Shown: in pieces, positions 26,187-34,171 of the stretch
Layout of the letters: the number at the start of each line of letters is the position of its first letter
Position numbering within the stretch: the stretch's first letter is position 1
Assembly: GCF_900114165.1 (NCBI RefSeq)
Contig: NZ_FOSB01000002.1
Span: 248,001 to 312,000, forward strand
Reading direction: 5' to 3'
Length of the DNA stretch: 64,000 nucleotides
Source: Halobacillus dabanensis
GTDB taxonomy: Bacteria > Bacillota > Bacilli > Bacillales > Halobacillaceae
Notes under the pieces: model-generated
What the model was told of the DNA's origin: nothing
Seen by the model: the letters and a program-made list of their open reading frames with translations, nothing else
The model's database searches: none
Program-made: the position numbers and the translations under genes

Positions 26187-26218
26187 AAGGGGACCTCGCT
26201 GAGTAAGTGGATCCCCTT
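26187..26218 (-). terminator. Attenuating hairpin behind the shell gene
   Basis: AAGGGGA pairs with TCCCCTT in the spacer between gvpB and gvpR. There is no full T-run, so it more likely protects or partly terminates the message, giving an excess of shell protein. Confidence 0.45.
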
Positions 26219-26232
26219 CTTCTTTCCAATGA

Positions 26233-26523
26233 TTAAATACTGAATTCACCACGATCACCAGAAGACTGGGAAGAAGCAGACTCCTGTTCCGCAAGACGAC
26301 CTCCAAGACCTTCATCTTCCACTTCATCACGCAGCAATCCGACAGCCTCTGCATATCTGAGCCATGTGTCCACACTGGCGATGACGACTCTCGCTTCTAC
26401 TGTAATCAGTTCAATACCCACAACAGAAACACGGGCGAAAGCATCAATGACAATCCCTTTATCTAAAATACGGTCAACAACTTCAGCTAAACTAGAACTA
26501 TCGGTTGATTTTTGAATAGCCAT
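26233..26523 (-). CDS. gvpB: Gas vesicle major shell protein (GvpA/GvpB)
   Basis: This 96-residue protein is the main wall component. It is nearly identical, as far as I recall, to Priestia megaterium Gvp[21 protein letters not shown], then [20 protein letters not shown] and [18 protein letters not shown]. Helix-strand-strand-helix elements pack into ribs of the gas-permeable shell. The C-terminal tail ([20 protein letters not shown]) is longer and more polar than in cyanobacterial GvpA. Only one full shell gene is visible here, where Priestia has both gvpA and gvpB. Confidence 0.95.
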   Translation of the reverse strand: MAIQKSTDSSSLAEVVDRILDKGIVIDAFARVSVVGIELITVEARVVIASVDTWLRYAEAVGLLRDEVEDEGLGGRLAEQESASSQSSGDRGEFSI

Positions 26524-26544
26524 TTTTCATTCTCCTTCCTTTTG

Positions 26545-27078
26545 TCACGAATGGTATGTTTTGATACTGGAAAGACCTTTGATATCTTTTGAGCTTTTAA
26601 TGGAAGAGGCACTTTTAATATGGGAGACTCCTTTAATATCCTGAACTCCCTTCACTCTTCCATCTGAAGAATTTTTCGTTTGCAGGGAATCTTGAATCTG
26701 GTTTCCTGTTTCCTTTACAGAACTCAGTTTTTCTCTGAACGATAACAGACGATCTTGCACTTTCTGTTTCGCTTCCTCTGCTTTATCATGGACGTGATCA
26801 GCATTAGCAGAAGTCTTCTCCTGAAGTTCTTCTTTCATGTTTCCGATTTTCGATTGCATCTGCTTCTGGAATTGGTCCCGGAAAAAATCTCCCGCTTCCT
26901 TACTGATTTCATCCTTCGCCTGCTCTTTCGCTTCTATGGGATCATCCGATTTTTGAATGACCTTAGAAACAGAACTCGGCATTTTGTCCTTCACTTTATC
27001 TGCTGACTTCTTCAACCCTCCTTCCACCTGATCAAGGATCGACTTGCTTTCTTCTTGATCTTTTTCTGAATTAGACAT
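26545..27078 (-). CDS. gvpQ: GvpQ/GvpP-like accessory protein, first gene of the operon
   Basis: 177 residues, almost entirely charged amphipathic helix (QVEGGLKKSADKVKDKMPSS, AEEAKQKVQDRLLSFREKL) like a LEA or apolipoprotein segment. A Ser/Lys/Ile-rich tail contains short repeats of the type VQDIKGVSHIKSASSIKSSK. The gene directly before gvpB in Priestia is gvpQ, so the name is by position and character; gvpP is the alternative. I start it at ATG 27078 (MSNSEKDQ); the frame remains open to 27150. The role of this family in vesicle assembly is not settled. Confidence 0.55.
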   Translation of the reverse strand: MSNSEKDQEESKSILDQVEGGLKKSADKVKDKMPSSVSKVIQKSDDPIEAKEQAKDEISKEAGDFFRDQFQKQMQSKIGNMKEELQEKTSANADHVHDKAEEAKQKVQDRLLSFREKLSSVKETGNQIQDSLQTKNSSDGRVKGVQDIKGVSHIKSASSIKSSKDIKGLSSIKTYHS

Positions 27079-27218
27079 CAGCACCACCCCATTACTTGGC
27101 AAAATGATATTTGGCTGGTTTCTACCCTTACTTCCCACACACACCGTCATAAAACCCTTTGCTTGCTAAAAAGTATGAAAAATGGTAAGAAATACATTCA
27201 TTATTACAAGCCTCTGAA

Positions 27219-27246
27219 TCTATAAGACTATAGAAATGGTCGTCAA
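27219..27246 (-). promoter_or_regulatory. Candidate promoter of the gas vesicle operon
   Basis: On the minus strand TTGACG, a 16-base spacer and TATAGA. It would give a leader of roughly 130 bases before gvpQ. No other good promoter was seen in this stretch. Confidence 0.45.
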
Positions 27247-27343
27247 AACTTCTTCATTACAAAAATAACAATTTAATTAAAATCAAACCTTCCCTTCAAT
27301 AAAAGCTCCCTATTCTTGAAGATTCATTTTTGAGATAATCCGG

Positions 27344-27518
27344 GGATTCGTTTGCCATATTAGGAGTCAGGGGTGGTTGGGAAGCTACTCGCTTTCCTGT
27401 GGGGGAACTGGCGAGCTTCCTCGGGCTATCGCCCTGTGGGATCTCGCCTACCTCCTTCTCCCACGGGAGTCTCCCAGCTTCCCCACCACCCCATACGATG
27501 GAGGTGAGAAACGAATCC
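27344..27518 (-). repeat. MITE-like Bacillaceae dispersed repeat, copy 1
   Basis: GGATTCGTTT and AAACGAATCC form terminal inverted repeats. Inside, GGGGTGGTTGGGAAGCT and AGCTTCCCCACCACCCC form a second pair. On the minus strand the core contains GGGAGACTCCCGTGGGAGAA, AGGGCGATAGCCCGAGGAAG and AGGAAAGCGAGTAGC, the diagnostic blocks of a repeat I know from many Bacillaceae intergenic regions. It is GC-rich against AT-rich flanks and encodes no plausible protein. Confidence 0.75.
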
Positions 27519-27659
27519 TTCTACTAAGATGGAGTCTTCCTCTCACTCATAAGTAGATATAAAGCGCTCTATTTCAAACTGTGACGCTTGTAATGACTAT
27601 TGGGGCGATTTATATTATCCCCTTCGCTTGAGCATACAAGCAGAGTTCCCCCAGAAGTG

Positions 27660-27829
27660 GTTTCGAGACACTGATATGGCAAAGGGGCGGAGGATAATGG
27701 CGAGACTCCTATGGGGCGTGTGGGACAGGTGAGACCCCGGAAGGCGAAGCCTGAGGAGGCTCAGCGCCCACCCCATGGAAAGCGACCCATTCCCCGCAGC
27801 CCCATCCACTTAAACAAAAGTCTCGAAAC
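27660..27829 (+). repeat. MITE-like Bacillaceae dispersed repeat, copy 2
   Basis: Perfect 10-bp ends GTTTCGAGAC and GTCTCGAAAC bound the element. The core reads GCGAGACTCCTATGGGG, AGGTGAGACCCCGGAAGGCG, CCTGAGGAGGCTC and ATGGAAAGCGA in the same order as copy 1, but in the opposite orientation. The 141 bases between the copies hold no recognisable gene. Confidence 0.78.
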
Positions 27830-28061
27830 TGAGTCTTCTAAAATACTGCCATTTTGTAGAAGCTTCATTTAAAACTTTCTATTATCTGTCATTTATATGA
27901 ATAAAAAGACCCTTTTCTTTCGTTTCAACTTGGGAATATCCAATCGAAAAACCCACTTTAAAGGGGGGCAAATTTCCCTCTCTATCCCAACCCCGATTTA
28001 GCAGGGAATCGACATAAATCTCCGAATTCATAGAATATATCTTTTTAAAGGAGGAATAGTT

Positions 28062-29252
28062 TTGAAGTTTAAAAAACTAGCAACATTGTCACTCGCAGCG
28101 TCACTTGCCATCTTGCCAACCACAGGTCAGGTATTCGCGGATTCAGAGCCGGAGTCTTTAAACGAAGTGAAGGTACAAGAAGAAAAAGGAGCGTACGCCA
28201 AAGGTGAAGTTGTCGTTAAGTTCAAAAATGGAAAATCTCTGAATGATAAACAGCTTGAAAAATTCGGAGCCGAAGATCTGGAAGAAAGTAAAGTGGTAGA
28301 TTCAAAGGTTAAAGTACTTAAAGTCGGAAATGTAGATGCGGTGGTTAAAGCGTTGAACAAAAACCCGAATGTTGAATACGCGGAACCGAACTACCTTTTC
28401 GAAGCAACATGGTCACCAAATGATACTTACTATAGTGGATACCAATATGGTCCACAAAATACAGATACGGAAGCAGCCTGGGATCTAACTCGTGGCACTA
28501 GCAGCCAGGAGATTGCGATCATCGACTCTGGGGTTGACTACAACCATCCAGATCTAGATGACAAAACGATTAAAGGCTATGACTTCGTTGATAATGACTA
28601 TGACCCTATGGATTTAAATAATCACGGGACACACGTTGCCGGTACCGCTGCTGCTGAAACAAACAATGGAGCAGGTGTAGCCGGAATGGCACCGGAGACG
28701 AAGATTTTAGCCGTCCGGGCACTAAATGCTGATGGTAATGGTTCTCTGAATGATATTGCTGATGCCATCCGTTACTCTGCGGACGCCGGTGCGGAAGTCA
28801 TCAACCTTTCTTTAGGATGTGATTGCGATACGCAAACACTTGAGGATGCTGTTGATTATGCTTGGAATCAAGGATCTGTCATCATAGCAGCGGCAGGTAA
28901 CGATGGAGTTTCTACAACTTTTGAGCCAGCTTCCTATAATAATGTCATCGCCGTTGGTGCAGTAGATCGATATAATAACAAAGCATCGTTCTCCAACTAT
29001 GGTACATGGGTAGACGTAACTGCGCCTGGTGTCGATATTGCTTCCACCGTTCCTAATGGTGGATATGCTTACATGTCCGGAACCTCAATGGCTTCCCCAC
29101 ACGTCGCTGGACTTGCTGGGTTGCTGGCATCGCAAGGTCGTTCCAATGCAAACATACGTGCAGCAATCGAACAGACAGCTGACTCTATCTATGGTACGGG
29201 CTACTACACAGAACATGGCTTGATCAACTCTTATGATGCTGTGAACTATTAA
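28062..29252 (+). CDS. Secreted subtilisin-like serine protease (S8 family, thermitase-like)
   Basis: Pre-pro-protease of 396 residues. Residues 1-26 are a signal peptide (TLSLAASLAILPTTGQVFA). About 38-107 are an I9-type propeptide that folds and inhibits the enzyme (GEVVVKFKNGKSL to VEYAEPNYLF). The catalytic domain follows: Asp in IAIIDSGVDYNHPDLDDK, His in NNHGTHVAGTAAA, the oxyanion Asn in AAAGNDG and Ser in GTSMASPHVAG. Unusually for subtilisins, a CDC triplet occurs in LSLGCDCDTQTLEDA. The TTG start at 28062 lies seven bases behind AAAGGAGG. It is monocistronic. Expected role: extracellular protein degradation. Confidence 0.92.
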   Translation: MKFKKLATLSLAASLAILPTTGQVFADSEPESLNEVKVQEEKGAYAKGEVVVKFKNGKSLNDKQLEKFGAEDLEESKVVDSKVKVLKVGNVDAVVKALNKNPNVEYAEPNYLFEATWSPNDTYYSGYQYGPQNTDTEAAWDLTRGTSSQEIAIIDSGVDYNHPDLDDKTIKGYDFVDNDYDPMDLNNHGTHVAGTAAAETNNGAGVAGMAPETKILAVRALNADGNGSLNDIADAIRYSADAGAEVINLSLGCDCDTQTLEDAVDYAWNQGSVIIAAAGNDGVSTTFEPASYNNVIAVGAVDRYNNKASFSNYGTWVDVTAPGVDIASTVPNGGYAYMSGTSMASPHVAGLAGLLASQGRSNANIRAAIEQTADSIYGTGYYTEHGLINSYDAVNY

Positions 29253-29356
29253 TCACATATAAAACCGCGAGTGCCTTGTCCACCAAGACATGACTCGCCG
29301 TATGTTCTTTATCCATGGAAAAATGATTTAAGTTATCAAAGGGGGAGGGGCTGAAG

Positions 29357-29395
29357 TTGAAAAAAATTCAAAGCTCGAGCGTCTTCCACACCTGA
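29357..29395 (+). CDS. Possible 12-residue peptide frame
   Basis: GGGGGAGGGG lies six bases ahead of TTG, and the frame reads LKKIQSSSVFHT before TGA, directly abutting a terminator. It may be a real micro-ORF, a remnant 5' end of a lost gene or chance; no family can be assigned. Confidence 0.2.
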   Translation: MKKIQSSSVFHT

Positions 29396-29425
29396 AAAAA
29401 GCGGCCTCAGTGCCGCTTTTTCCCA
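29396..29425 (+). terminator. Intrinsic terminator downstream of the subtilisin gene
   Basis: AAAAAGCGGC pairs with GCCGCTTTTT across CTCAGT. It ends transcription from the protease and micro-ORF before the riboswitch promoter. Confidence 0.78.
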
Positions 29426-29502
29426 TTGAAATTCATAGTTTATACCGACCGTGATCAGGATCTGGGTTATTTCATATACTACGCCAGTGGAATTCTATTC
29501 AG

Positions 29503-29531
29503 TTGACGTTTCTTAATAAATTCGCTATATT
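29503..29531 (+). promoter_or_regulatory. Sigma-A promoter of the antiporter riboswitch
   Basis: TTGACG, a 17-base spacer and TATATT. The start near 29538-29541 coincides with the 5' end of the riboswitch. Confidence 0.7.
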
Positions 29532-29537
29532 TAAAGT

Positions 29538-29665
29538 AACAAGGGGAGTAGCGACCGTATAACACGGTTGATGAATCGTCACTTCAGTGTTCCGACACTC
29601 GGTTCATCAAACTATGACCATAGTACGCAAGACCTTGGCCAATCCACGGGCCAAGGTCTTTTTTT
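29538..29665 (+). promoter_or_regulatory. yybP-ykoY (manganese) riboswitch with intrinsic terminator
   Basis: The leader begins AAGGGGAGTAGC, the signature of the yybP-ykoY class, and later has TACGCAAGACCTTGGCC. The helix GACCTTGGCC/GGCCAAGGTC (29631-29658) is followed by seven T and forms the expression platform. Family knowledge: this aptamer senses Mn2+ and turns on metal transporters. The gene is a Ca2+/cation antiporter, so it probably helps export excess Mn2+ or a similar ion. Confidence 0.8.
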
Positions 29666-29694
29666 ATTGGCTCATTACTAAGAGGAGGAAATTT

Positions 29695-30660
29695 ATGTCG
29701 TTCCTTATATTCAGCATCTCAGCGATCATTGTCGTCCTTGCAGCTATCCAGCTGAATCGTTTCGGAGATGTAATCAGTCATAAATCCAGTTTAAGTGGAG
29801 CCGTGGTCGGTACTTTTCTAATCGCCGGTGCCACCTCACTTCCTGAGCTTACGACCAGTCTCACTGCCGTATATATTGACAACCCGGACATCGCCGTTGG
29901 TAATATGCTGGGAAGTAATGTATTCAACATTTTGATATTAGCGGTCGTCGATATGATTTACCGAAAAAACAAAATGTTCCACGGAATCAATCCAAAGCAG
30001 CACCTGCCTTCAGCGATAGCTGGAATCATTTTCACTACAGTTGTCGGCTTATCTTTAATCATCAATTCCAGCTTTTCTATATTCAATATTGGCTGGGAAA
30101 TGTTCATCTTAGTAGGATTGTATATCGGGACAGTAAAATTGTTTGAAACAGAAGAAGATGCGGAAATGAATGAGGCAGCGGCTACGGGGAAAGATTATTC
30201 TCTCAAAACTTCGAGTATCGGGTTTGCTATCAGTGCAATCATCGTATTCATCGCCGGAAGTGCTCTCTCTATATCAGGGGACCAGCTGGCACAGCAAACG
30301 GGGATGAGTTCAAGCTTTGTAGGAAGTTTTCTCATTGCAGCCTCTACTTCACTCCCCGAGCTTGTGACGGTTCTTGTAGCGGTAAAACTAGCGAACTATG
30401 ATATGGCGGTTGGGTCGATTTTAGGCAGCAACCTTTTCAACCTGCAATTGCTTGCAATTACAGACATGTTCTATCAAAAAGGCCCTATCTTGAACGCGGC
30501 ATCATCCTCCCATCTTCTTTTAGCCGTCCTTTTCATAGGGATGACCGCGTTAACGATTTTCATGATTATAAGAAAGCAATCAAGCAATACGATGCGGTAC
30601 GTGCTTCCGTCCGCGATCATCGTGTTAACGTACTTTGCATCTTCCTACTTTATTTTTTAA
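29695..30660 (+). CDS. Calcium/sodium antiporter of the CaCA family
   Basis: Ten-helix cation exchanger (321 residues) with the two inverted alpha-repeats of the CaCA superfamily: LIAGATSLPELTTSLTAV with GNMLGSNVFNIL near residues 40-82, and LIAASTSLPELVTVLVAV with GSILGSNLFNLQ near 207-250. The Glu in each SLPE motif binds the ion. I start at ATG 29695, behind GGAGG; the open frame reaches 29587 but that part belongs to the riboswitch. Control by a Mn2+-type riboswitch suggests that the physiological cargo may be Mn2+ rather than, or besides, Ca2+. The terminator at 30674 follows. Confidence 0.86.
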   Translation: MSFLIFSISAIIVVLAAIQLNRFGDVISHKSSLSGAVVGTFLIAGATSLPELTTSLTAVYIDNPDIAVGNMLGSNVFNILILAVVDMIYRKNKMFHGINPKQHLPSAIAGIIFTTVVGLSLIINSSFSIFNIGWEMFILVGLYIGTVKLFETEEDAEMNEAAATGKDYSLKTSSIGFAISAIIVFIAGSALSISGDQLAQQTGMSSSFVGSFLIAASTSLPELVTVLVAVKLANYDMAVGSILGSNLFNLQLLAITDMFYQKGPILNAASSSHLLLAVLFIGMTALTIFMIIRKQSSNTMRYVLPSAIIVLTYFASSYFIF

Positions 30661-30673
30661 GAGTCAACTCAAC

Positions 30674-30706
30674 AAAAGCCGTAGACCAGCGTCTACGGCT
30701 TTTCTT
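30674..30706. terminator. Bidirectional terminator between antiporter and ABC importer
   Basis: AAAAGCCGTAGA and TCTACGGCTTTT form a 12-bp stem. It separates two convergent genes. Confidence 0.78.
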
Positions 30707-30707
30707 A

Positions 30708-31430
30708 TTATAGAACTTTACTCAGGAATTCTTGTGTTCGAGGGTTTTGAGGGTCTCCAAAGAGTTTTTCTGGCAGGTCTTCCTCCATAATAACCCCTTC
30801 ATCCATAAATAACACCCGGTCCCCGACCTCACGAGCAAAACCCATTTCGTGAGTGACGACGACCATCGTCATCCCTTCCTTAGCAAGATCCTTCATTACT
30901 TCAAGGACATCACCAACCAACTCTGGGTCAAGTGCTGAAGTGGGCTCATCAAAAAGCATGATACTCGGCTCCATCGCCAATGAGCGGGCAATAGCTACAC
31001 GCTGCTTTTGTCCACCTGAAAGGCTTTCAGGATAAGCATCTGCTTTATCACTCAACCCGACTTTTTCCAAGAGTGGCCGTGCTACCTTTTCCGCCTCTGC
31101 TTTTTTCATGCCTTTTACTTTAATCGGTCCAATCGTGATATTCTCCAATACCGTTTTGTGGGGGAAAAGGTTGAAATGCTGAAAAACCATCCCCACTCGT
31201 GAACGGATTTTGTTGATGTTGATCTTCGGATCTGTGAGATTATCCCCTTGAATGATGACATCTCCAGAAGTCACTTCTTCCAGAAGGTTTAAACATCGTA
31301 AAAAGGTACTTTTCCCCGACCCCGATGGACCAATAACACAGACAACCTCTTTCTCTTTGATTTCTGCATTGATTCCTTTTAAAACTTCATTGGAACCGAA
31401 TGATTTATGCAAGTCTTTGACGGTGATCAT
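30708..31430 (-). CDS. Polar amino-acid ABC transporter ATPase (GlnQ/TcyN type)
   Basis: 240-residue ATPase of the polar amino-acid uptake family. Walker [10 protein letters not shown] near residue 34, Q-loop [17 protein letters not shown] near 81, signature [16 protein letters not shown] near 134 and Walker [15 protein letters not shown] near 156. The opening [15 protein letters not shown] is characteristic. It is the last gene of a three-gene operon with the permease, whose stop overlaps its start by one base, and the binding protein. Substrate likely glutamine, cystine, arginine or a related polar amino acid; sequence alone does not decide. Confidence 0.88.
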   Translation of the reverse strand: MITVKDLHKSFGSNEVLKGINAEIKEKEVVCVIGPSGSGKSTFLRCLNLLEEVTSGDVIIQGDNLTDPKININKIRSRVGMVFQHFNLFPHKTVLENITIGPIKVKGMKKAEAEKVARPLLEKVGLSDKADAYPESLSGGQKQRVAIARSLAMEPSIMLFDEPTSALDPELVGDVLEVMKDLAKEGMTMVVVTHEMGFAREVGDRVLFMDEGVIMEEDLPEKLFGDPQNPRTQEFLSKVL

Positions 31431-32086
31431 TAGACATCCAGTCTCCTTTCAACTCTTCTCAAATAAATAGCTGTCGGCACCGTGATGATCAAGTACATGA
31501 CACAGACCATCGTCAAGGCCTGGAAAGCTTGGAACGTCATGCCGTAGTATTGCTGCCCCATATATAAGAGTTCTCCAACCGCAATAACGGAGAAAAGAGA
31601 CGTATCTTTCAAACTGATGACGAACTGGTTTCCAAGTGGTGGAATCATTCGTCTGAATGCTTGTGGCCATATGATATATCGCATCGTCTGATTACGTGTT
31701 AACCCGATGGAACGCCCTGCTTCTTCCTGCCCTTTATCAATGGAGTAAACAGCACCCCTTACAATCTCTGCAATATAGGCACCAGCATTGATAGCAATGG
31801 CAATAATAGAAGCTGTAATCTTATCAATATTAACTCCCATCAGATCAGACAGCCCAAAATAGATGAATAAGATTTGTGCCAAAATCGGTGTACCCCTTAC
31901 CGCTTCTACATAGACGGTGGCAATACCGTAAATTAACTTATTTTTCGACAATCGGGCAAAACCGAAGATCGCTCCCAATACAAAACCGATAATTAAACCG
32001 ACAAACGTGATAAGAAGTGTCCATACTAAACCTTCCAGCAAAAAAGGCATGACACGATAATAGTGCGATTCCGTTATAAACTCCAT
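31430..32086 (-). CDS. Polar amino-acid ABC transporter permease
   Basis: 218-residue HisM/GlnP-type permease with five helices. The EAA loop is present near residues 135-155: [20 protein letters not shown], followed by [16 protein letters not shown], the usual contact for the ATPase. The N-terminal [20 protein letters not shown] matches the family entry helix. It presumably works as a homodimer because only one permease gene is present. AAGGAG lies about 13 bases before ATG 32086, a loose spacing. Confidence 0.86.
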   Translation of the reverse strand: MEFITESHYYRVMPFLLEGLVWTLLITFVGLIIGFVLGAIFGFARLSKNKLIYGIATVYVEAVRGTPILAQILFIYFGLSDLMGVNIDKITASIIAIAINAGAYIAEIVRGAVYSIDKGQEEAGRSIGLTRNQTMRYIIWPQAFRRMIPPLGNQFVISLKDTSLFSVIAVGELLYMGQQYYGMTFQAFQALTMVCVMYLIITVPTAIYLRRVERRLDV

Positions 32087-32148
32087 ATATGTATACGCTC
32101 CTTGTGTTTTGAAGTGTAGGTCAGTTCATGCCATCACTCTATAACATT

Positions 32149-32186
32149 GGAAAAGCGTAACAAGCTAATCACTTGCTACGCTTTCC
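32149..32186 (-). terminator. Attenuator hairpin between binding protein and permease
   Basis: GGAAAAGCGTAACAAG pairs with CTTGCTACGCTTTCC with one mismatch. There is no strong T-run, so partial termination or mRNA protection is likely, keeping the binding protein in excess. Confidence 0.5.
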
Positions 32187-32209
32187 TGATCAGCTTTTCT
32201 TATGGATAA

Positions 32210-33016
32210 TTACTCGGAAGATTCCGTGCCGTATTTACGCTCACCGAACCATTCTTCATAAATGTCATCATATGTGCCATTATCGATCAATGTCTGCAAA
32301 GCTTCGTTGACATCTTCTACTAGCTCAGAATCTTTAGGAAAGGCGATTCCATATTGTTCCCCTTGCAAGATATCCCCAGCAGTTTTCAAACCTTCTGCGT
32401 CGTTAGCTACATAATATTGTACGTTCGGTACATCATACATCACTGCATCCAAACGCCCGGATTCAAGATCCATATAAGCCTCCACGATTCCTGGGAATGT
32501 AACCAACTCAGCATCTGGATGGTTTTCTGTAATATATGTTTCACTGGTGGTGCCTGAACGAGTACCTACCTTCTTACCGGCTAAATCGTCTTCCGATTGA
32601 ATCTCATCATTGTCCGCACTAACAGCCAACATTAAACCAGCATCGTAGTATGGATCAGAAAAATCAATCGTTTCCTTACGCTCTTCTGTAATGGTCATAC
32701 CAGCAATTCCGATGTCATAACGACCGGATTGCATCCCTGCTACCACTCCATCAAACTTCATCGATTCAATTTCGATGTTAAACCCTGCTTCATCAGCAAT
32801 CGCTTTGATTAAATCGATATCGAAACCTTCCATTTCACCAGTTTCTTCGTTCATGAATTCAAACGGAACAAAGTTGTTATCTGTCGCGACCGTGTAAGTT
32901 TCTCCTTCTGAATCACCGGAATCTCCCGATGCTCCAGTTTCACTATCACTACCACAAGCAGCAAGAAGTGAACCGAGAACCAAAATCATAATGAATAAGT
33001 ACCATTTCGCTTTCAT
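32210..33016 (-). CDS. Amino-acid ABC transporter substrate-binding lipoprotein
   Basis: 268 residues with a lipoprotein signal (LGSLLAACGSD; Cys21 is lipidated). The SBP family 3 domain follows: NNFVPFEFMNEETGEMEGFD near 50, ALM-type hinge GRYDIGIAGMTITEERKETI near 117, and the second lobe with GKKVGTRSGTTSETYI. The Ser/Asp-rich linker after the cysteine is typical for anchored binding proteins. It delivers a polar amino acid to the permease and ATPase encoded downstream. Confidence 0.9.
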   Translation of the reverse strand: MKAKWYLFIMILVLGSLLAACGSDSETGASGDSGDSEGETYTVATDNNFVPFEFMNEETGEMEGFDIDLIKAIADEAGFNIEIESMKFDGVVAGMQSGRYDIGIAGMTITEERKETIDFSDPYYDAGLMLAVSADNDEIQSEDDLAGKKVGTRSGTTSETYITENHPDAELVTFPGIVEAYMDLESGRLDAVMYDVPNVQYYVANDAEGLKTAGDILQGEQYGIAFPKDSELVEDVNEALQTLIDNGTYDDIYEEWFGERKYGTESSE

Positions 33017-33287
33017 CCAATTTCCCCCTTTTGGTCTATGACTTCTATTATCTCAAACTTTGCTACTAATGCAAATTTTCTGAATAATAATTTTAAAGCT
33101 CTTTTCAAGCGAAAAATACTATTCTAATGAAATTATAATAAAAATACTCATATTTCCTCTTATTTAATCTATTTATCTAAAAATATCTAATAAAATGGGT
33201 AAATTTTCATAGAATAATCTCAGTTTCAAAGGGTATTAGGGTATAATAGGGTAAAATTCCTAATTTAAGTTAGAAGGATGGTTTTGC

Positions 33288-34154
33288 ATGTCGGATGAAT
33301 ATCAGTTGGACACAAAGGAATACGATTCCCTGAAGACGGCCTCCTCTAAAATCTTTGATGTAATCGCCAAGCGTTTGAACGTCCAAACAGCATATATCAC
33401 GAAAAAAGGTGAAAATGAGATGACAGTTCTCAGTTCCCTTAATAAATACGAAGAAATTGTACCAGAAGATTTCACCATTGATTACAAGGAGAGCCATTGT
33501 CGCTTAATAATAAACAAAGAAGACAATACGCTGAATACGAACAACTTAATGAGTGACGAGCTGACCCGGGAAATGAAGGCTTCCGCTCAATTGCAAGTGA
33601 AAGGATACCTTGGTGTCACATTGAAAGATTTAAATGGAGAAGTGTTCGGTACTCTTTGTGTGATGGATAGAGATGAAAAAGAATTTGACGAGGAGGATGT
33701 AGAGTTCTTACATTCGATTGCCGCTATTCTTTCCCATATGATCGAATTAGATCAGACAAACTATAATATAGGGTTCATGAACGTGCCCATCATTCCTACT
33801 ACCCAAGGTGTAGCAGTCACTCCTGTCCAGGGGATTATTGATGAAAAACGTGCAGACAAATTATTGAATGACGTATTACACCACGGAATGGCTCAAGAGA
33901 TCGATCACTTCATCATTGATTTATCTGGTTTAGTGATACACGGCCAGGAATTTCCGCGAGTAATAGAACAACTCGTCAACTCTTTGCAAGTAATGGGCAT
34001 TCACCCCATACTTACTGGAATCACTCCAGATATAGCATATCGCGAAATGGACAGTATGAATCTTAGTGGTTTCCAATTGAAAACTGTCCCGAATTTAGAA
34101 GCAGCGCTCTCATATATCGGTTTTCAATTAAAGGAAGAACAAAACTCGCCATGA
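33288..34154 (+). CDS. GAF-STAS regulator resembling RsbR paralogues
   Basis: N-terminal GAF domain (about 5-155: VQTAYITKKGENEM, SAQLQVKGYLGVTLKDLNGE, FGTLCVMDRDEKEFDEEDVE) followed by a C-terminal STAS domain (about 170-280). In the Bacillus stressosome, RsbR proteins join a sensor domain to such a STAS domain, which is phosphorylated on two Thr by RsbT. Here the first site reads IIDLSGLVIHG (Ser instead of Thr) and the second, PILTGITPDIA, keeps Thr. It may sense a ligand through GAF and feed into general stress control, although no rsb genes are nearby. A near-perfect TATAAT lies at 33242. It shares a terminator with the convergent PepSY gene. Confidence 0.75.
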   Translation: MSDEYQLDTKEYDSLKTASSKIFDVIAKRLNVQTAYITKKGENEMTVLSSLNKYEEIVPEDFTIDYKESHCRLIINKEDNTLNTNNLMSDELTREMKASAQLQVKGYLGVTLKDLNGEVFGTLCVMDRDEKEFDEEDVEFLHSIAAILSHMIELDQTNYNIGFMNVPIIPTTQGVAVTPVQGIIDEKRADKLLNDVLHHGMAQEIDHFIIDLSGLVIHGQEFPRVIEQLVNSLQVMGIHPILTGITPDIAYREMDSMNLSGFQLKTVPNLEAALSYIGFQLKEEQNSP

Positions 34155-34167
34155 TGGGCGAGTTTTG
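34140..34167. terminator. Bidirectional terminator overlapping the GAF-STAS stop
   Basis: CAAAACTCGCC pairs with GGCGAGTTTTG; the TGA stop lies in the loop. Confidence 0.75.
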
Positions 34168-34171
34168 ATTA

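Noticed and set aside
27615..27809. 64-residue frame across the second MITE-like element
   Set aside because: It lies within and beside a GC-rich repeat with terminal inverted repeats; no start signal and no protein character.
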